Assembly (NCBI GenBank): GCA_030028905.1
Contig: JALDYZ010000005.1
Location: 186,001 to 250,000, forward strand
Reading direction: 5' to 3'
Source: Ferirhizobium litorale
Lineage (GTDB): Bacteria; Pseudomonadota; Alphaproteobacteria; Rhizobiales; Rhizobiaceae
DNA: 64,000 bases
Below, piece after piece: positions 51,213 through 61,540 of the stretch. Below the pieces are notes generated by a model. The model did no database searches, was not told the origin of the DNA, and saw only the letters and a program-made list of their open reading frames with translations. Positions within the stretch are counted from its first letter, which is position 1. Each line of letters opens with the position of its first letter. The translations under genes and the position numbers were made by a program.

Positions 51213-52007
51213 TCAGGCGCGATACCAGCGCAGCGACATGCAGGACAGGCCGGCGTCGATCTTGCCGATCTCGGTGGTCTTCAGCGGTACGACCTTGTAG
51301 CCGAGCCTGTCGAGCATCTCAATTGTGCGCGGGAAATCGGAGCCGACCATGACGACGTCGTTGACGCGAAGCGCGTTGGCCGCCGGTTCCTCGCCCTCGG
51401 GGATGATGACCTGCCTGAAATCCTCGAACACGCCGGAGCGGGCGAGGCGGGCGGTCGACAGCACGGTCTCGTCGTCGAGCAGCGAGCAGTCGGTCTTGAA
51501 GTGCAGCACGCCTTCCGGGGTGGCGACCACCTCCGCCTTGCGGCCGAGCCTGTCGAGGCAGCTGGCGAGGGCTTCGGCGCCCGTCCTGTCGGTGCGGGCC
51601 GATAGACCGATCATCACGCTCTTCGGCGTTGTCAGCACGTCGCCGCCATCGGCATAGCCGGACGGCAGGTCGAGCACGGTGTCGAACAGGTCGCGCAGGG
51701 TAGGCGCAATCTCGGCCGTCTCCTTCATGCGGGTTTCAGCACCCGGACGCAGCAAGATGGCGCCTTCGGTGAAGACGAGCGCGGGGTCTTCGACGAAGAC
51801 CGAGTCCGGAAAGGCCTCGAGCGCTGGCAGGACCGTGACCTCAACGCCGGCATCGCGCATGGCGGCGATATAGGCGTCGTGCTCGGCCTTCACGCCCGCA
51901 TGGGTCGGGTTGCCGCGATCGTCGGCGCGAAGACCGTTGACGACCGATTGCGACGGCGTGCGCACGATGACGGAATTGAAACGGTAGACGGAACGCGATT
52001 GCGTCAT
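51213..52007 (-). CDS. dimethylarginine dimethylaminohydrolase / arginine-deiminase-family protein
   Basis: 264-aa amidinotransferase-fold protein, about the size of DDAH. Substrate Asp/Glu residues are in FPDSVFVEDPALVF; the catalytic His is in GVLHFKTDCSLLDDE; the nucleophilic Cys256 lies in GLSCMSLRWYRA at the very C-terminus, as in DDAH. Hydrolyses an N-methylated arginine, or a related guanidino compound, to citrulline and amine. A GAGGT-TGTCTG-ACCTC element lies upstream. Single gene, leftward. Confidence 0.85.
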   Translation of the reverse strand: MTQSRSVYRFNSVIVRTPSQSVVNGLRADDRGNPTHAGVKAEHDAYIAAMRDAGVEVTVLPALEAFPDSVFVEDPALVFTEGAILLRPGAETRMKETAEIAPTLRDLFDTVLDLPSGYADGGDVLTTPKSVMIGLSARTDRTGAEALASCLDRLGRKAEVVATPEGVLHFKTDCSLLDDETVLSTARLARSGVFEDFRQVIIPEGEEPAANALRVNDVVMVGSDFPRTIEMLDRLGYKVVPLKTTEIGKIDAGLSCMSLRWYRA

Positions 52008-52043
52008 TCAAAATCCCTCTCTTCTTGTTCCTGCCTGTGTAGC

Positions 52044-52059
52044 GAGGTTGTCTGACCTC
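52044..52059. promoter_or_regulatory. candidate operator upstream of the DDAH gene
   Basis: GAGGT-TGTCTG-ACCTC, inverted arms of 5 bp with TTGTCTGAC inside, 37 nt before the start at 52007. Same TTGTC-N-GAC theme as the GntR operators elsewhere in this window, so a FadR-subfamily regulator is likely. Confidence 0.45.
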
Positions 52060-52212
52060 GTAAAGCGTCGCGAACATCGCGATCTTTGCGGTATCCGCCG
52101 TTGCCGGCGCGCGGTATTCTGAAAGATGGGAGACTGTGCCGATCCGTGCGGACCCAAACGTCGGGCTGCCGGCGGGGCTCGCCTACTTCCATGGGCAAGA
52201 GGAGGACGTGCA

Positions 52213-52788
52213 ATGGCAAGCCAGATATCCATACACCCGGCCGTCGACAGCGGCGTCAAGAAGGGGCGGGCGGACTTCAGCGGCGGCACGCTGGTCTGCG
52301 CCTGCACCGATCGTCCCGTCAAGGTCGCGGTCAAGGGCACGATCGCCCACAACCACGCCTGCGGCTGCACCAAGTGCTGGAAACCGCAGGGCGCCGCCTT
52401 TTCGATCGTCGCGGTCGCGCCGCACGAAAGCATCACCGTGCTGGAGAACGGCGACAAGCTCCAGATCGTCGATCCGGATGCATTGATCCGTCGTCACGCC
52501 TGCAAGCAATGTGGTGTCCATCTGTACGGGCCGGTCGAGCGCGAACACGCTTTCAAGGGCCTCGATTTCATCCATCCGGAGCGCTTCCAGGAAAGCGGCT
52601 GGCCGGAGCCGACCTTCGCCGCCTTCGTGTCATCGATCATAGAAGCAGGCACGAAGCCGTCGGACATGGCCGGTGTGCGCGCCCGGCTGCGCGAACTGGG
52701 GCTGGAACCCTATGACTGCCTGTCGCCGGCGCTCATGGACTTCATCGCCACATGGGTGGCGAGAAAATCCGGCGTGCTGAAGGAATAG
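52213..52788 (+). CDS. gfa: S-(hydroxymethyl)glutathione synthase (Gfa)
   Basis: 191-aa (usual 189-191). Speeds condensation of formaldehyde with glutathione in the first step of detoxification. The zinc sites are visible: [27 protein letters not shown] and [14 protein letters not shown]. Start ATG 52213 ([14 protein letters not shown]) follows GAGGAGGACGTGCA; an in-frame ATG at 52126 would add 29 residues not seen in the family. No formaldehyde dehydrogenase gene adjoins it. Confidence 0.94.
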   Translation: MASQISIHPAVDSGVKKGRADFSGGTLVCACTDRPVKVAVKGTIAHNHACGCTKCWKPQGAAFSIVAVAPHESITVLENGDKLQIVDPDALIRRHACKQCGVHLYGPVEREHAFKGLDFIHPERFQESGWPEPTFAAFVSSIIEAGTKPSDMAGVRARLRELGLEPYDCLSPALMDFIATWVARKSGVLKE

Positions 52789-52799
52789 GCGCTGCGGTC

Positions 52800-53381
52800 T
52801 CAGGCTTTCCCGAACTCGACCAGGAAGACATCTGCCGGCGCTTCGCTCACCAGAAGCATGTCTCCCGACACTTGGGAAATGGCCGTGTCGAGTGCGGAAA
52901 GCCGGGCGTCATCGTTGCCAGTCGTCAACCGCACGTTGCCGCGGTGGCAAAAGACAATCAGCGTCTCCGCATCGCTCGTCAGGCGCTCTGTCCCGGCGAC
53001 ACGCAGCTTGCGGACCCCATGCGAGCAGGCGGTGCGCCGGCTCATGACGTTGAGGTCGGTGATCGGCCCCCCAACCAGCGTGGCGGAGGTCGCCACGTCG
53101 GCGGCAAAGTGCAGGGGCGCGTCGTCGACGGTGAGGCGCACCGGCGTGCGGCCCTCTATGTCGAGCACCATGCCGCTGCCATCGAGGATCGACAACGTCC
53201 GGTCGATGCCGGGAAAGGCCGAGAAAGGCCCGTCGGCGGCGACGGTTGCCATGCTGATGCGCCAGTCGAAATCCGCAAGGCTTGCGCCCTGCGGATCAAC
53301 GGCGATCTCGACCGTCTCGCCGCCGCCGTTCTTCCATGGCATGCGACGATGCTCGGCGGCTTTGATGAGCCGAATGGCCAT
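52800..53381 (-). CDS. hutD: HutD-family protein
   Basis: 193-aa bicupin-type protein of the histidine-utilisation cluster. Conserved opening IKAAEHRRMPWKNGGGETVEIAVDP and FDWRISMATVAADGPFSAFPGIDR. HutD is thought to act as a governor that prevents harmful over-expression of hut genes, perhaps by binding formylglutamate; its exact action is not settled. The start overlaps the stop of the permease gene by one base (TGATG). Confidence 0.92.
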   Translation of the reverse strand: MAIRLIKAAEHRRMPWKNGGGETVEIAVDPQGASLADFDWRISMATVAADGPFSAFPGIDRTLSILDGSGMVLDIEGRTPVRLTVDDAPLHFAADVATSATLVGGPITDLNVMSRRTACSHGVRKLRVAGTERLTSDAETLIVFCHRGNVRLTTGNDDARLSALDTAISQVSGDMLLVSEAPADVFLVEFGKA

Positions 53382-54706
53382 CAGCCGAGCCAGCCCATGC
53401 TGATCGCGATCCAGGCGATCGGTGCGGCGAGGACGATGCTCAGGCCCGTGCGGATATACCAGATGACGATCAGGTCCTTGAACGACAGCGGGATCGAGGT
53501 GGCGAGCACGCAGGGGATCGAGGCCGACAGGAACAGCACCTGGCTGACCGAGACGATCGCCGCGATGAACTTCAGCGAGATGTCCGCGTCCTTGAGCAGG
53601 ATCGCCGGCAGGAACATTTCGGCAAGACCGGCGGCGAGCGATTTGGCCGCGAGCATCGGTTCGTCGAGCTGGGCGATCCAGGTGAAGGGATAGAGCGTGA
53701 TCCCCAGCACGTCGAAAATTGGCGTATACTTGGCGGCGAGCAGGCCGAGGAGGCCGACGGCCATGATGCTCGGCAAGATCAGCGAAGCCATGCGCAGGCC
53801 GTCGAGGAAGCTGTCGCGCAGCATGCCGGGCAGGTTCTTGGCGACGCCCGCCTGTTCGAGACCGGTGTCGATGGCCGTGGCGATGCGGCCTTTGCCTTCG
53901 GGCAGCGGCTGGTCGCGGTCGGCGGGATGATCCATGCCGGCGATCGGCCAGAGGCGGGCGGTGATCGCCGAGACGAGGAAGGTGACGACGAGTGTCGACC
54001 AGAAATAGAGGTTCCAGCTGTCCATCAGGCCGAGCGTCTTGGCGACGATGATCATGAAGGTGGCCGAGACGGTGGAGAAGCCGGTGGCGATGATCGCGGC
54101 TTCACGCACGGTGTACTTGCCTTCCTTGAAGACGCGGTCGGTAATGAGCAGCGCCAGCGAATAGGAGCCGACGAAGGAGGCGACGGCGTCGATCGCCGAC
54201 CAGCCGGGCGTGCGCCAGATCGGCCGCATGACCGGCTGCACCAGAACGCCGGTGAACTCCAACAGGCCGTAGCCGATCAGGAAGGCCAGCGCCAGCGCGC
54301 CGATCGGCACGATCAGGCCGACGGAGAGAACGAGCTTGTCGAACAGGAAGGGCAGCATGTCGGGGGCGAACAGCACCTGCGGGCCGACGCCGGCGAGATA
54401 CATGCCGGCGAGCACGAGGCCGAGCACGCGCAGCAGCGAGAAGACCGTTTCGGTGACGTTCTTCTTCCAGGTGCCGCGTACGAAGGGGGCGATGGCGCCA
54501 TAGGCAATCAGCAGGCAGACGAAGGCGACGGCGACCGGGCGCAACTGGGTGGCGATGGCGGTGGCGGCGTGATCGAGCAGGATGGTCGACTTGCCGGCGA
54601 TCGTGACCGGGACGAAGAACAGGACGATGCCGATGAGGCTGAAGAAGACCAACTTCAGGCCGGCGCCGGTGCGCGAACCTCCGCTCTGTGTGGTAATGTC
54701 TGTCAT
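53381..54706 (-). CDS. YjiH-type membrane protein with nucleoside-recognition (GATE) domains, putative hut permease
   Basis: 441-aa, about ten transmembrane segments. GATE-domain features: AIDAVASFVGSYSLALLITDRVFKEGKYTVREAAIIATGFSTVSATFMIIVAKTLG and, in the second half, LSASIPCVLATSIPLSFKDLIVIWYIRTGLS. Lies between hutU and hutD and is coupled to hutD, so uptake of histidine or urocanate is the best guess; the family's transport role is not firmly established. Start MTDITTQSGG at 54706. A terminator lies between hutU and this gene, so its expression may be lower than that of hutU. Confidence 0.82.
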   Translation of the reverse strand: MTDITTQSGGSRTGAGLKLVFFSLIGIVLFFVPVTIAGKSTILLDHAATAIATQLRPVAVAFVCLLIAYGAIAPFVRGTWKKNVTETVFSLLRVLGLVLAGMYLAGVGPQVLFAPDMLPFLFDKLVLSVGLIVPIGALALAFLIGYGLLEFTGVLVQPVMRPIWRTPGWSAIDAVASFVGSYSLALLITDRVFKEGKYTVREAAIIATGFSTVSATFMIIVAKTLGLMDSWNLYFWSTLVVTFLVSAITARLWPIAGMDHPADRDQPLPEGKGRIATAIDTGLEQAGVAKNLPGMLRDSFLDGLRMASLILPSIMAVGLLGLLAAKYTPIFDVLGITLYPFTWIAQLDEPMLAAKSLAAGLAEMFLPAILLKDADISLKFIAAIVSVSQVLFLSASIPCVLATSIPLSFKDLIVIWYIRTGLSIVLAAPIAWIAISMGWLG

Positions 54707-54733
54707 TATGTTCCCTCTTTTATGGTCTGGCGC

Positions 54734-54760
54734 AAAAAAGGGCGACACGCCGTGCCGCCC
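54734..54760 (-). terminator. intrinsic terminator between hutU and the permease gene
   Basis: On the minus strand: GGGCGGCAC-GGC-GTGTCGCCC (9-bp stem with one G-U pair) then TTTTTT. 14 nt after hutU and 28 nt before the next start; suggests partial read-through to the downstream genes. Confidence 0.82.
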
Positions 54761-54773
54761 CCGATGGTGATGA

Positions 54774-56450
54774 TCAATTTCCGAGGATCCCCGGCAGGCG
54801 CAGGCCCTTTTCGCGGGCGCAGTCGAGGGCGATGTCGTAGCCCGCATCGGCATGGCGCATGACGCCGGTCGCCGGATCGTTCCACAGCACGCGCGAGAGG
54901 CGGGCCGCCGCGTCATCAGTACCGTCGGCGCAGATGACCACGCCCGAATGCTGCGAGAAGCCCATGCCGACGCCGCCGCCATGGTGCAGCGACACCCAGG
55001 TGGCCCCCGAGGCGGTGTTGAGCAGGGCGTTCAAGAGCGGCCAGTCGGACACGGCGTCCGAACCGTCCTTCATCGCTTCGGTCTCGCGGTTCGGCGAGGC
55101 GACCGAGCCGGAATCGAGGTGGTCGCGGCCGATGACGACCGGGGCTTTCAACTCGCCGTTCTTCACCATCTCGTTGAAGGCAAGCCCGAGGCGGTGGCGA
55201 TCGCCGAGACCGACCCAGCAGATGCGCGCCGGCAGGCCCTGGAAGGAGATGCGCTCGCGCGCCATGTCCAGCCAGTTGTGCAGGTGCTTGTTGTCGGGCA
55301 GCAGCTCCTTCACCTTGGCGTCGGTCTTGTAGATGTCTTCCGGATCGCCGGAAAGGGCGGCCCAGCGGAACGGGCCGATGCCGCGGCAGAACAGCGGGCG
55401 GATATAGGCCGGCACGAAGCCGGGGAAGGCGAAGGCGTTTTCCAGGCCCTCTTCCTTGGCGACCTGGCGGATGTTGTTGCCGTAGTCGAAAGTCGGCACG
55501 CCCATGTCCTGGAACGCGATCATCGCCTCGACATGTTCGCGCATCGAGGTGCGCGCGGCCTTCTCGACCGCCTTCGGGTCGGAGACGCGCTTGTCCTTCC
55601 ACTCGCCCATCGTCCAGCCCTTCGGCAGGTAGCCGTTGACCGGGTCGTGGGCCGAGGTCTGGTCGGTGACCATGTCGGGGCGGATGCCGCGGCGGACCAT
55701 TTCGGGAAGGATTTCGGCGCAGTTGCCGAGCAGACCGACGGATTTCGCTTCGCCATTTTTCGTCCAGCGGTCGATCATCTCCATCGCCTCGTCCAGCGTC
55801 TCGGCCTTCTCGTCCAGGTAGCGGGTGCGCAGGCGGAAATCGATCGAGTCCGGGTTGCACTCGACGGCAAGGCACGACGCCCCGGCCATCACTGCCGCCA
55901 GCGGCTGGGCGCCGCCCATGCCGCCGAGACCGCCGGTCAGCACCCACTTGCCCTTGAGGTTGTCGCCATAGTGCTGGCGGCCCGCCTCGACGAAGGTCTC
56001 ATAGGTGCCCTGCACGATGCCCTGGGTGCCGATATAGATCCACGAGCCGGCAGTCATCTGGCCGTACATGGCCAGTCCCTTCTTGTCGAGCTCGTTGAAG
56101 TGGTCCCAGGTCGCCCAGTGCGGCACCAGGTTGGAGTTGGCGATCAGCACGCGCGGCGCATCCTTGTGGGTGCGGAACACCCCGACCGGCTTGCCGGACT
56201 GGACGAGCAGGGTCTCGTCCTCGTTCAGCTCCTTGAGCGTCGCGACGATCCTGTCGAAATCGGCCCAGGTGCGGGCGGCGCGGCCGATGCCGCCATAGAC
56301 GACCAGTTCATGCGGGTTTTCCGCGACGTTCGGGTCGAGATTGTTCATCAGCATCCTGAGCGGCGCTTCGGTCATCCAGCTCTTGGCGTTGAGCTCGGTG
56401 CCCTTCGGGGCGCGGACATCGCGGATATTGTGGCGGGGATTGGCGGTCAT
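54774..56450 (-). CDS. hutU: urocanate hydratase HutU
   Basis: 558-aa NAD-dependent urocanase forming 4-imidazolone-5-propionate. Marks: RNIRD-like opening [58 protein letters not shown], and the NAD/active-site segments [20 protein letters not shown] and [24 protein letters not shown] with the catalytic Cys. [27 protein letters not shown] is near-invariant in urocanases. 16 nt after hutG. Confidence 0.98.
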   Translation of the reverse strand: MTANPRHNIRDVRAPKGTELNAKSWMTEAPLRMLMNNLDPNVAENPHELVVYGGIGRAARTWADFDRIVATLKELNEDETLLVQSGKPVGVFRTHKDAPRVLIANSNLVPHWATWDHFNELDKKGLAMYGQMTAGSWIYIGTQGIVQGTYETFVEAGRQHYGDNLKGKWVLTGGLGGMGGAQPLAAVMAGASCLAVECNPDSIDFRLRTRYLDEKAETLDEAMEMIDRWTKNGEAKSVGLLGNCAEILPEMVRRGIRPDMVTDQTSAHDPVNGYLPKGWTMGEWKDKRVSDPKAVEKAARTSMREHVEAMIAFQDMGVPTFDYGNNIRQVAKEEGLENAFAFPGFVPAYIRPLFCRGIGPFRWAALSGDPEDIYKTDAKVKELLPDNKHLHNWLDMARERISFQGLPARICWVGLGDRHRLGLAFNEMVKNGELKAPVVIGRDHLDSGSVASPNRETEAMKDGSDAVSDWPLLNALLNTASGATWVSLHHGGGVGMGFSQHSGVVICADGTDDAAARLSRVLWNDPATGVMRHADAGYDIALDCAREKGLRLPGILGN

Positions 56451-56466
56451 GGCGGTTTCCTCCCGG

Positions 56467-57267
56467 TCAGGGTTTCAGGCCGAGCGCGACGGCTTCGATG
56501 CGCTCGAGGATGGTTTTCAGATGGTCGCGAAGCCGGCTTGCCTTGGCCGCGTCATAGGCGAAGGGCGGGGCCTTGGAGGCGAGATGGGTGGATTGCGCCA
56601 GCTCCATCTGGATGGCATGGACGCCGGTATCCGGCCGTCCGTAGTGGCGGGTGGTCCAGCCGCCTTTGAAGCGGCCGTTCAAAATGCTGGTATAGCCTTC
56701 GGCCTTGCGGGCGGATTCGATTGTGGCAGCTTCGATCGCCGCATCGCAGGTCTTGCCGCTGTCGGTGCCGATGTTGAAGTCCGGCAGCTTGCCCTCGAAC
56801 AGGAAGGGGATCAGCGAGCGGATCGAATGGCAGTCGTAGAGCACGGCGACGCCATGGATCGCCTTGACCCGCTCGATCTCGGCGGCGAGCGCCGCATGGT
56901 AGGGGGCGTGGAAATTGGCGAGCCGGTAGACGATGTCGTCCTGGTTCGGGCCTTGCCCGTCCTTCCAGATCGGCGTGCCGTCGAAATCGGTCTCGGGCAC
57001 CAGGCCGGTGGTGTTCTGGCCGGGGTAGAGGCTCACCCCTTCCGGATCGCGGTTGGCGTCGATGACATAGCGATGGAAGGTCGCGCGCACCGTCGTCACG
57101 TTGTCCAAGAGCCCGTCATAGAGCTTGTGGATGTGCCAGTCGGTATCGGCGAGGATGCGGCCGTTGTCGTTCAGCCGCTCCCGGATGTCGACCGGCACGT
57201 CGGTGCCGGTATGCGGAAAGCCGAGGATGACGGGCGAAGTGCCGCGCTTGACTTCGAACACCGCCAT
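56467..57267 (-). CDS. hutG: N-formylglutamate deformylase HutG
   Basis: 266-aa metallo-amidohydrolase releasing formate and glutamate from N-formylglutamate, the last step of the HutF-type pathway. Marks: [52 protein letters not shown], and the metal site [10 protein letters not shown]-like [16 protein letters not shown]. Start MAVFEVKRG at 57267, one nt after the hutH stop. Confidence 0.95.
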   Translation of the reverse strand: MAVFEVKRGTSPVILGFPHTGTDVPVDIRERLNDNGRILADTDWHIHKLYDGLLDNVTTVRATFHRYVIDANRDPEGVSLYPGQNTTGLVPETDFDGTPIWKDGQGPNQDDIVYRLANFHAPYHAALAAEIERVKAIHGVAVLYDCHSIRSLIPFLFEGKLPDFNIGTDSGKTCDAAIEAATIESARKAEGYTSILNGRFKGGWTTRHYGRPDTGVHAIQMELAQSTHLASKAPPFAYDAAKASRLRDHLKTILERIEAVALGLKP

Positions 57268-57268
57268 C

Positions 57269-58804
57269 TCAACTCTCCAGTGCCGGCAGGATGCCGGCGG
57301 AAACGGAAGCGTTGAGAGCGCCCGAGGCAATGAGGTCGCCGGCCGCCTTCAGGTCATCGGCCATGTAGCGGTCTTCCTCGATCGAGGGCGAGACGGCACG
57401 GATGGCGGCGACGGCCTTGGCAAGTTCAGGGCTGGTGGCAAGCGGGGCGCGCAGTTCGACGCCCTGCGCCGCGGTCAGCGCCTCGATGCCGACGATCGAA
57501 AACAGGTTGTCGGTCATCTGCAGCAGGCGGCGGGCACCGTGGCAGGCCATCGAGACATGGTCTTCCTGGTTGGCAGAGGTCGGGGTGGAATCGACCGAGG
57601 CCGGATGCGACAGCTGCTTGTTCTCGCTCATGAGCGCAGCCGAGGTGACCTCGGCGATCATCAGCCCGGAGTTCAGCCCCGGCTTCTTCGCCAGGAAGGC
57701 CGGCAGGCCGTAGGACAGGGCGGGGTCGACGAGGAGCGCGATGCGGCGCTGGGCGATCGCGCCGATCTCGCAGATGGCAAGCGCGATCTGGTCGGCGGCG
57801 AAGGCCACCGGCTCGGCGTGGAAATTGCCGCCGGAGACCACCGAATTGTCGGAGAGCACCAGCGGATTGTCGGTGACCGCGTTGGATTCGATCTCGAGCG
57901 TGCGGGCGACCGAGCGCAGCAGGTCGAGGCAGGCGCCGTCGACCTGCGGCTGGCAGCGGATGCAATAGGGATCTTGGACCCGCTCGTCGCCCTCGATATG
58001 GCTCTGGCGGATGACCGAGCCGTCGAGCAGGGTGCGAAGCGCTGCGGCAGTGTCGATCTGGCCCTTGTGGCCGCGCAGCGTATGGATGTCCGGATGGAAC
58101 GGGGCCGAGGAGCCCATGGCGGCATCCGTTGACATAGCGCCGGTGATCAGCGCGGCCTGGGCGGCGCGATGGGCGCGGAACAGTCCGGCGAGCGCCAGCG
58201 CGGTGGAGGTCTGGGTGCCGTTGATCAGTGCCAGGCCTTCCTTGGCGGCAAGCGTCACCGGGGAAAGTCCGGCCTTGTCGAGGGCGCGGGCGCCGCTCAT
58301 CCGCTCGGCCCCGAAGAAGGCCTCGCCATGGCCCATCATCACCGCCGCCATGTGGGCGAGCGGCGCGAGGTCGCCGGACGCACCGACCGATCCCTTTTCC
58401 GGGATGACCGGGATGACGCCCTTTTCCAGCATGCCCTCGATGAGGCGGACGATCTCGAGGCGCACGCCCGAGGCGCCGCGGCCGAGCGAGACGAGCTTCA
58501 GGGCCATGACCAGCCGGACGACGTTTTCCGGCAGAGGCGCACCGACGCCGCAGCAATGCGACAGGATTAGGTTGCGCTGCAGGGTGGCGACGTCGGCGGC
58601 GTCGATCTTGATGGAGGCGAGTTTGCCGAAGCCTGTGTTGATGCCATAGACGGGCGCGTTGCCGGCGGCGATCTCGGCGATTCGCGCCGCAGCCTTGGCG
58701 ATGCCGGCATCGAAGGTGGGATCGAGGCGGGCGGGCTCGCCGGTCCAGTAGATGATCTCGAGGTCCTTCAGGGGGACCGAGCCCGGATGCAGCGTGATGG
58801 TCAT
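57269..58804 (-). CDS. hutH: histidine ammonia-lyase HutH
   Basis: 511-aa homotetrameric lyase forming trans-urocanate and ammonia. The MIO-prosthetic-group triad Ala-Ser-Gly is in [19 protein letters not shown] (about residues 140-150). Other marks: [15 protein letters not shown] and [18 protein letters not shown] near the N-terminus; [19 protein letters not shown] and [17 protein letters not shown] further on. Three nt after hutI. Confidence 0.98.
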   Translation of the reverse strand: MTITLHPGSVPLKDLEIIYWTGEPARLDPTFDAGIAKAAARIAEIAAGNAPVYGINTGFGKLASIKIDAADVATLQRNLILSHCCGVGAPLPENVVRLVMALKLVSLGRGASGVRLEIVRLIEGMLEKGVIPVIPEKGSVGASGDLAPLAHMAAVMMGHGEAFFGAERMSGARALDKAGLSPVTLAAKEGLALINGTQTSTALALAGLFRAHRAAQAALITGAMSTDAAMGSSAPFHPDIHTLRGHKGQIDTAAALRTLLDGSVIRQSHIEGDERVQDPYCIRCQPQVDGACLDLLRSVARTLEIESNAVTDNPLVLSDNSVVSGGNFHAEPVAFAADQIALAICEIGAIAQRRIALLVDPALSYGLPAFLAKKPGLNSGLMIAEVTSAALMSENKQLSHPASVDSTPTSANQEDHVSMACHGARRLLQMTDNLFSIVGIEALTAAQGVELRAPLATSPELAKAVAAIRAVSPSIEEDRYMADDLKAAGDLIASGALNASVSAGILPALES

Positions 58805-58807
58805 GAT

Positions 58808-60055
58808 TTAGGTCCTCTCTCCCTTGAAGACGCGGGCATGCAGCGGGTTGAAGCCGATGCGGTAGACGAGCTCCGCCGGGCTGTCGATGTCCCAGAGGGC
58901 GAGGTCCGCCGACTTGCCGGCCTCCAGCGTGCCGGTGTCGCCGATGAGGCCAAGCGCCCGGGCGGCCTCGCGCGTCGCGCCGGCAATGCATTCCTCGACG
59001 GTCAGGCCGAACAACGTCGCCGACATGTTCATGGTGAGCAGCAGCGAGGTCAGCGGTGAGGTGCCGGGGTTGCTGTCGGTCGCAATCGCGATCCGGGTCC
59101 CGGCCTCGCGCAATGCCTTGACCGGCGGCAGCTGCTTTTCGCGCAGTGTATAAAAGGCGCCGGGCAGCAGAACGGCAACCGTGCCGGCATCTGCCATGGC
59201 CTTTGCGCCATCGGCGTCGAGATATTCGAGATGGTCGGCAGACAATGCGCCATAGGAGGCGGCGAGTCTTGCGCCCCCGAGGTCGGAAAGCTGCTCGGCA
59301 TGCAGCTTGACCGGCAGGCCGAGCGCCTTGGCGTGATCGAAGACCCGGGCGATCTCGGCCGGTGAAAAGGCGATGCCCTCGCAAAAGCCGTCGACCGCGT
59401 CGACAAGGCCCTTTTCATGGGCTGCGTCGAGGCCGGGCAGGACGACTTCAGCGATATAGTCGCCGTTGCGGCCCTTGTATTCCGGCGGTGTGGCGTGGGC
59501 GGCGAGATAGCTGGTGACGATGCGGACCGGGCGCAGGGTTGCGAGCCTGCGGGCCGCTTCTAGCATCCTGAGTTCCGCCTCGATGTTCAGTCCGTAGCCG
59601 GACTTGATCTCGATAGTGGAAACGCCTTCGGCAAGCAGCGTGTCCAGGCGGGGAAGGGCGGTGGCGACGAGTTCGTCCACCGTGCAGGCATTGGTCGCCT
59701 TCACCGAGGAGACGATGCCGCCGCCGGCGCGGGCAATCTCTTCATAGGTGGCGCCCTCGAGCCGCATCTCGAACTCGCGGGCACGGTTGCCGCCGTAGAC
59801 GAGATGGGTGTGGCAATCGATGAGGGCAGGGGTGATCCAGCGGCCTTCGCAGTCGATCGTCTCGCCGGCAGCGGCAAATTCCGCCGGCAGATCGGCTTCG
59901 CGCCCGACATAGGCGATGCGCCCGCCATTTGCGGCAATCGCACCGCTCTCGACAATGCCGAGGCCTCCGTGCGTCTCGTCGAGGGTCGCCAGCCGCGCAT
60001 TGCGCCAGAGCGTGGCCTTCCCAGCCGATCTTTCTGAAAAATTGTTCCCGGACAT
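58808..60055 (-). CDS. hutI: imidazolonepropionase HutI
   Basis: 415-aa amidohydrolase-superfamily enzyme opening imidazolonepropionate to formiminoglutamate. Metal-binding HTH in [89 protein letters not shown]. First gene of the leftward hut operon, behind the HutC-type site. Confidence 0.98.
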   Translation of the reverse strand: MSGNNFSERSAGKATLWRNARLATLDETHGGLGIVESGAIAANGGRIAYVGREADLPAEFAAAGETIDCEGRWITPALIDCHTHLVYGGNRAREFEMRLEGATYEEIARAGGGIVSSVKATNACTVDELVATALPRLDTLLAEGVSTIEIKSGYGLNIEAELRMLEAARRLATLRPVRIVTSYLAAHATPPEYKGRNGDYIAEVVLPGLDAAHEKGLVDAVDGFCEGIAFSPAEIARVFDHAKALGLPVKLHAEQLSDLGGARLAASYGALSADHLEYLDADGAKAMADAGTVAVLLPGAFYTLREKQLPPVKALREAGTRIAIATDSNPGTSPLTSLLLTMNMSATLFGLTVEECIAGATREAARALGLIGDTGTLEAGKSADLALWDIDSPAELVYRIGFNPLHARVFKGERT

Positions 60056-60082
60056 CAGCTTTGCGCCTTTCCTTTGTTGTGA

Positions 60083-60100
60083 TAATGTATATACATATTA
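60083..60100. promoter_or_regulatory. HutC-type operator between hutI and hutF
   Basis: TAATGTATATACATATTA with the perfect core ATGTATATACAT. Agrees with the TGTATATACA type of site bound by HutC, a GntR-family repressor induced by urocanate. It lies in the 102-bp gap between hutI (-) and hutF (+) and could control both. Confidence 0.78.
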
Positions 60101-60157
60101 ACGAACGTGACAAGTGGAAATTTTGCGGTCCGCCGGGAGAGACGAGAGGGAGAGGCC

Positions 60158-61504
60158 ATGACGGTCATTCATGCAGGCGCGGCGCTGACGCCCGGAGGCT
60201 GGCAGCGCGATGTTCGACTGACGCTATCGGGCGGCAGGATCGACAAGGTCGAGGCGGGAAGCGCGCCGCAACCAGGCGACGAACGCCACGCCGTGGTCGT
60301 TCCGGCCATGCCGAATCTGCACAGCCACGCCTTCCAGCGCGCCATGGCGGGCCTGGCCGAAGTGCGCGGCCCGGCCTCCGACAGCTTCTGGAGCTGGCGC
60401 ACGGTAATGTACAGGTTCGCGCTGACGATGACGCCCGACCATGCCGAGGCGGTCGCGGCTGAGCTCTACATGGAGATGCTGGAAGCGGGCTTCTGCCGTG
60501 TCGGCGAGTTCCACTACCTGCACCACGACAAGGACGGCAGCCCCTATGCCAACATTGGCGAAATGGCCGAGCGCATCGGTGCCGCGAGCGCCGAGACCGG
60601 GATCGGCCTGACGCTGCTGCCGGTTTTCTACGCCCATTCCGGATTCGGCGGCGCCGCACCGATCGAGGGCCAGCGGCGGTTCATCAACACGCCCGATCGC
60701 TTCGAGGCGCTGATGGCCGGCTGCCGCGCCGTGACCGACCGCCTCGACGGGGCGGTGCTGGGCGTTGCGCCGCACAGCCTGCGGGCGGTGACGCCGGAGG
60801 AATTGAAGGTCGCGGTTCGCCTGGCGGGGTCGGGGCCGATCCATATCCACGTCGCCGAACAGACCAAGGAAGTAGAAGATTGCATCGCCTGGTCCGGCAA
60901 GCGCCCGGTCGAGTGGCTGCTCGACAATGCCGACCTGGACGGCCGGTGGTGCCTGATCCATGCGACGCACATGACCCCGGACGAGGCCTATCGCATGGCC
61001 AGGAGCGGCGCTGTCGCCGGGCTTTGCCCGGTGACCGAGGCCAATCTCGGCGACGGCATCTTCCCGGCTCCGGTGTTCGTCGACGAGGGCGGGCGTTTCG
61101 GCGTCGGCTCGGACTCCAACATCCTGATCTCGCTTCCCGAGGAACTGCGCCAGCTCGAATATTCGCAGCGTCTCGGTCTCCGTGCCCGCAATGTCATTGC
61201 CGAAAGCGGCGGCTCGACCGGACGGGCTCTGTTCGAGCGCGCGCTTGCCGGCGGTGGCGCCGCGCTGCAGTGCGATCCAAAACTGGAAGCGGGAGCTTCG
61301 GCGGATTTCCTGTCGCTCGACACTTCAGCCGTACCCTATCTCGACGGCGACCAATTGCTCGACAGTTTTGTCTTCGCTTCCGGGGTATCGGTCGATTGCG
61401 TCTGGTCGATGGGCCGCAAGGTGGTGAGCGAGGGCCGTCATGTCCGGCGCGACGCGATCAGCCGGCGCTTCCGCGCGGCGATGCAGGAATTGCTGGCCGA
61501 TTGA
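60158..61504 (+). CDS. hutF: formimidoylglutamate deiminase HutF
   Basis: 448-aa amidohydrolase that converts formiminoglutamate to N-formylglutamate and ammonia. Metal-binding NLHSHAFQRAMAGLAE, VGEFHYLHHDKDG, PIHIHVAEQTKEVEDC, LIHATHM and GVGSDSNILISLPEELRQLEYSQRL. Start ATG 60158 follows GAGAGGGAGAGGCC; the in-frame ATG at 60107 is not preceded by such a site. HutF with HutG defines the five-step pathway. Confidence 0.96.
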   Translation: MTVIHAGAALTPGGWQRDVRLTLSGGRIDKVEAGSAPQPGDERHAVVVPAMPNLHSHAFQRAMAGLAEVRGPASDSFWSWRTVMYRFALTMTPDHAEAVAAELYMEMLEAGFCRVGEFHYLHHDKDGSPYANIGEMAERIGAASAETGIGLTLLPVFYAHSGFGGAAPIEGQRRFINTPDRFEALMAGCRAVTDRLDGAVLGVAPHSLRAVTPEELKVAVRLAGSGPIHIHVAEQTKEVEDCIAWSGKRPVEWLLDNADLDGRWCLIHATHMTPDEAYRMARSGAVAGLCPVTEANLGDGIFPAPVFVDEGGRFGVGSDSNILISLPEELRQLEYSQRLGLRARNVIAESGGSTGRALFERALAGGGAALQCDPKLEAGASADFLSLDTSAVPYLDGDQLLDSFVFASGVSVDCVWSMGRKVVSEGRHVRRDAISRRFRAAMQELLAD

Positions 61505-61540
61505 AGCGAGACGGGCGCGCGAGCCCGCCTCCCGTGCCTT

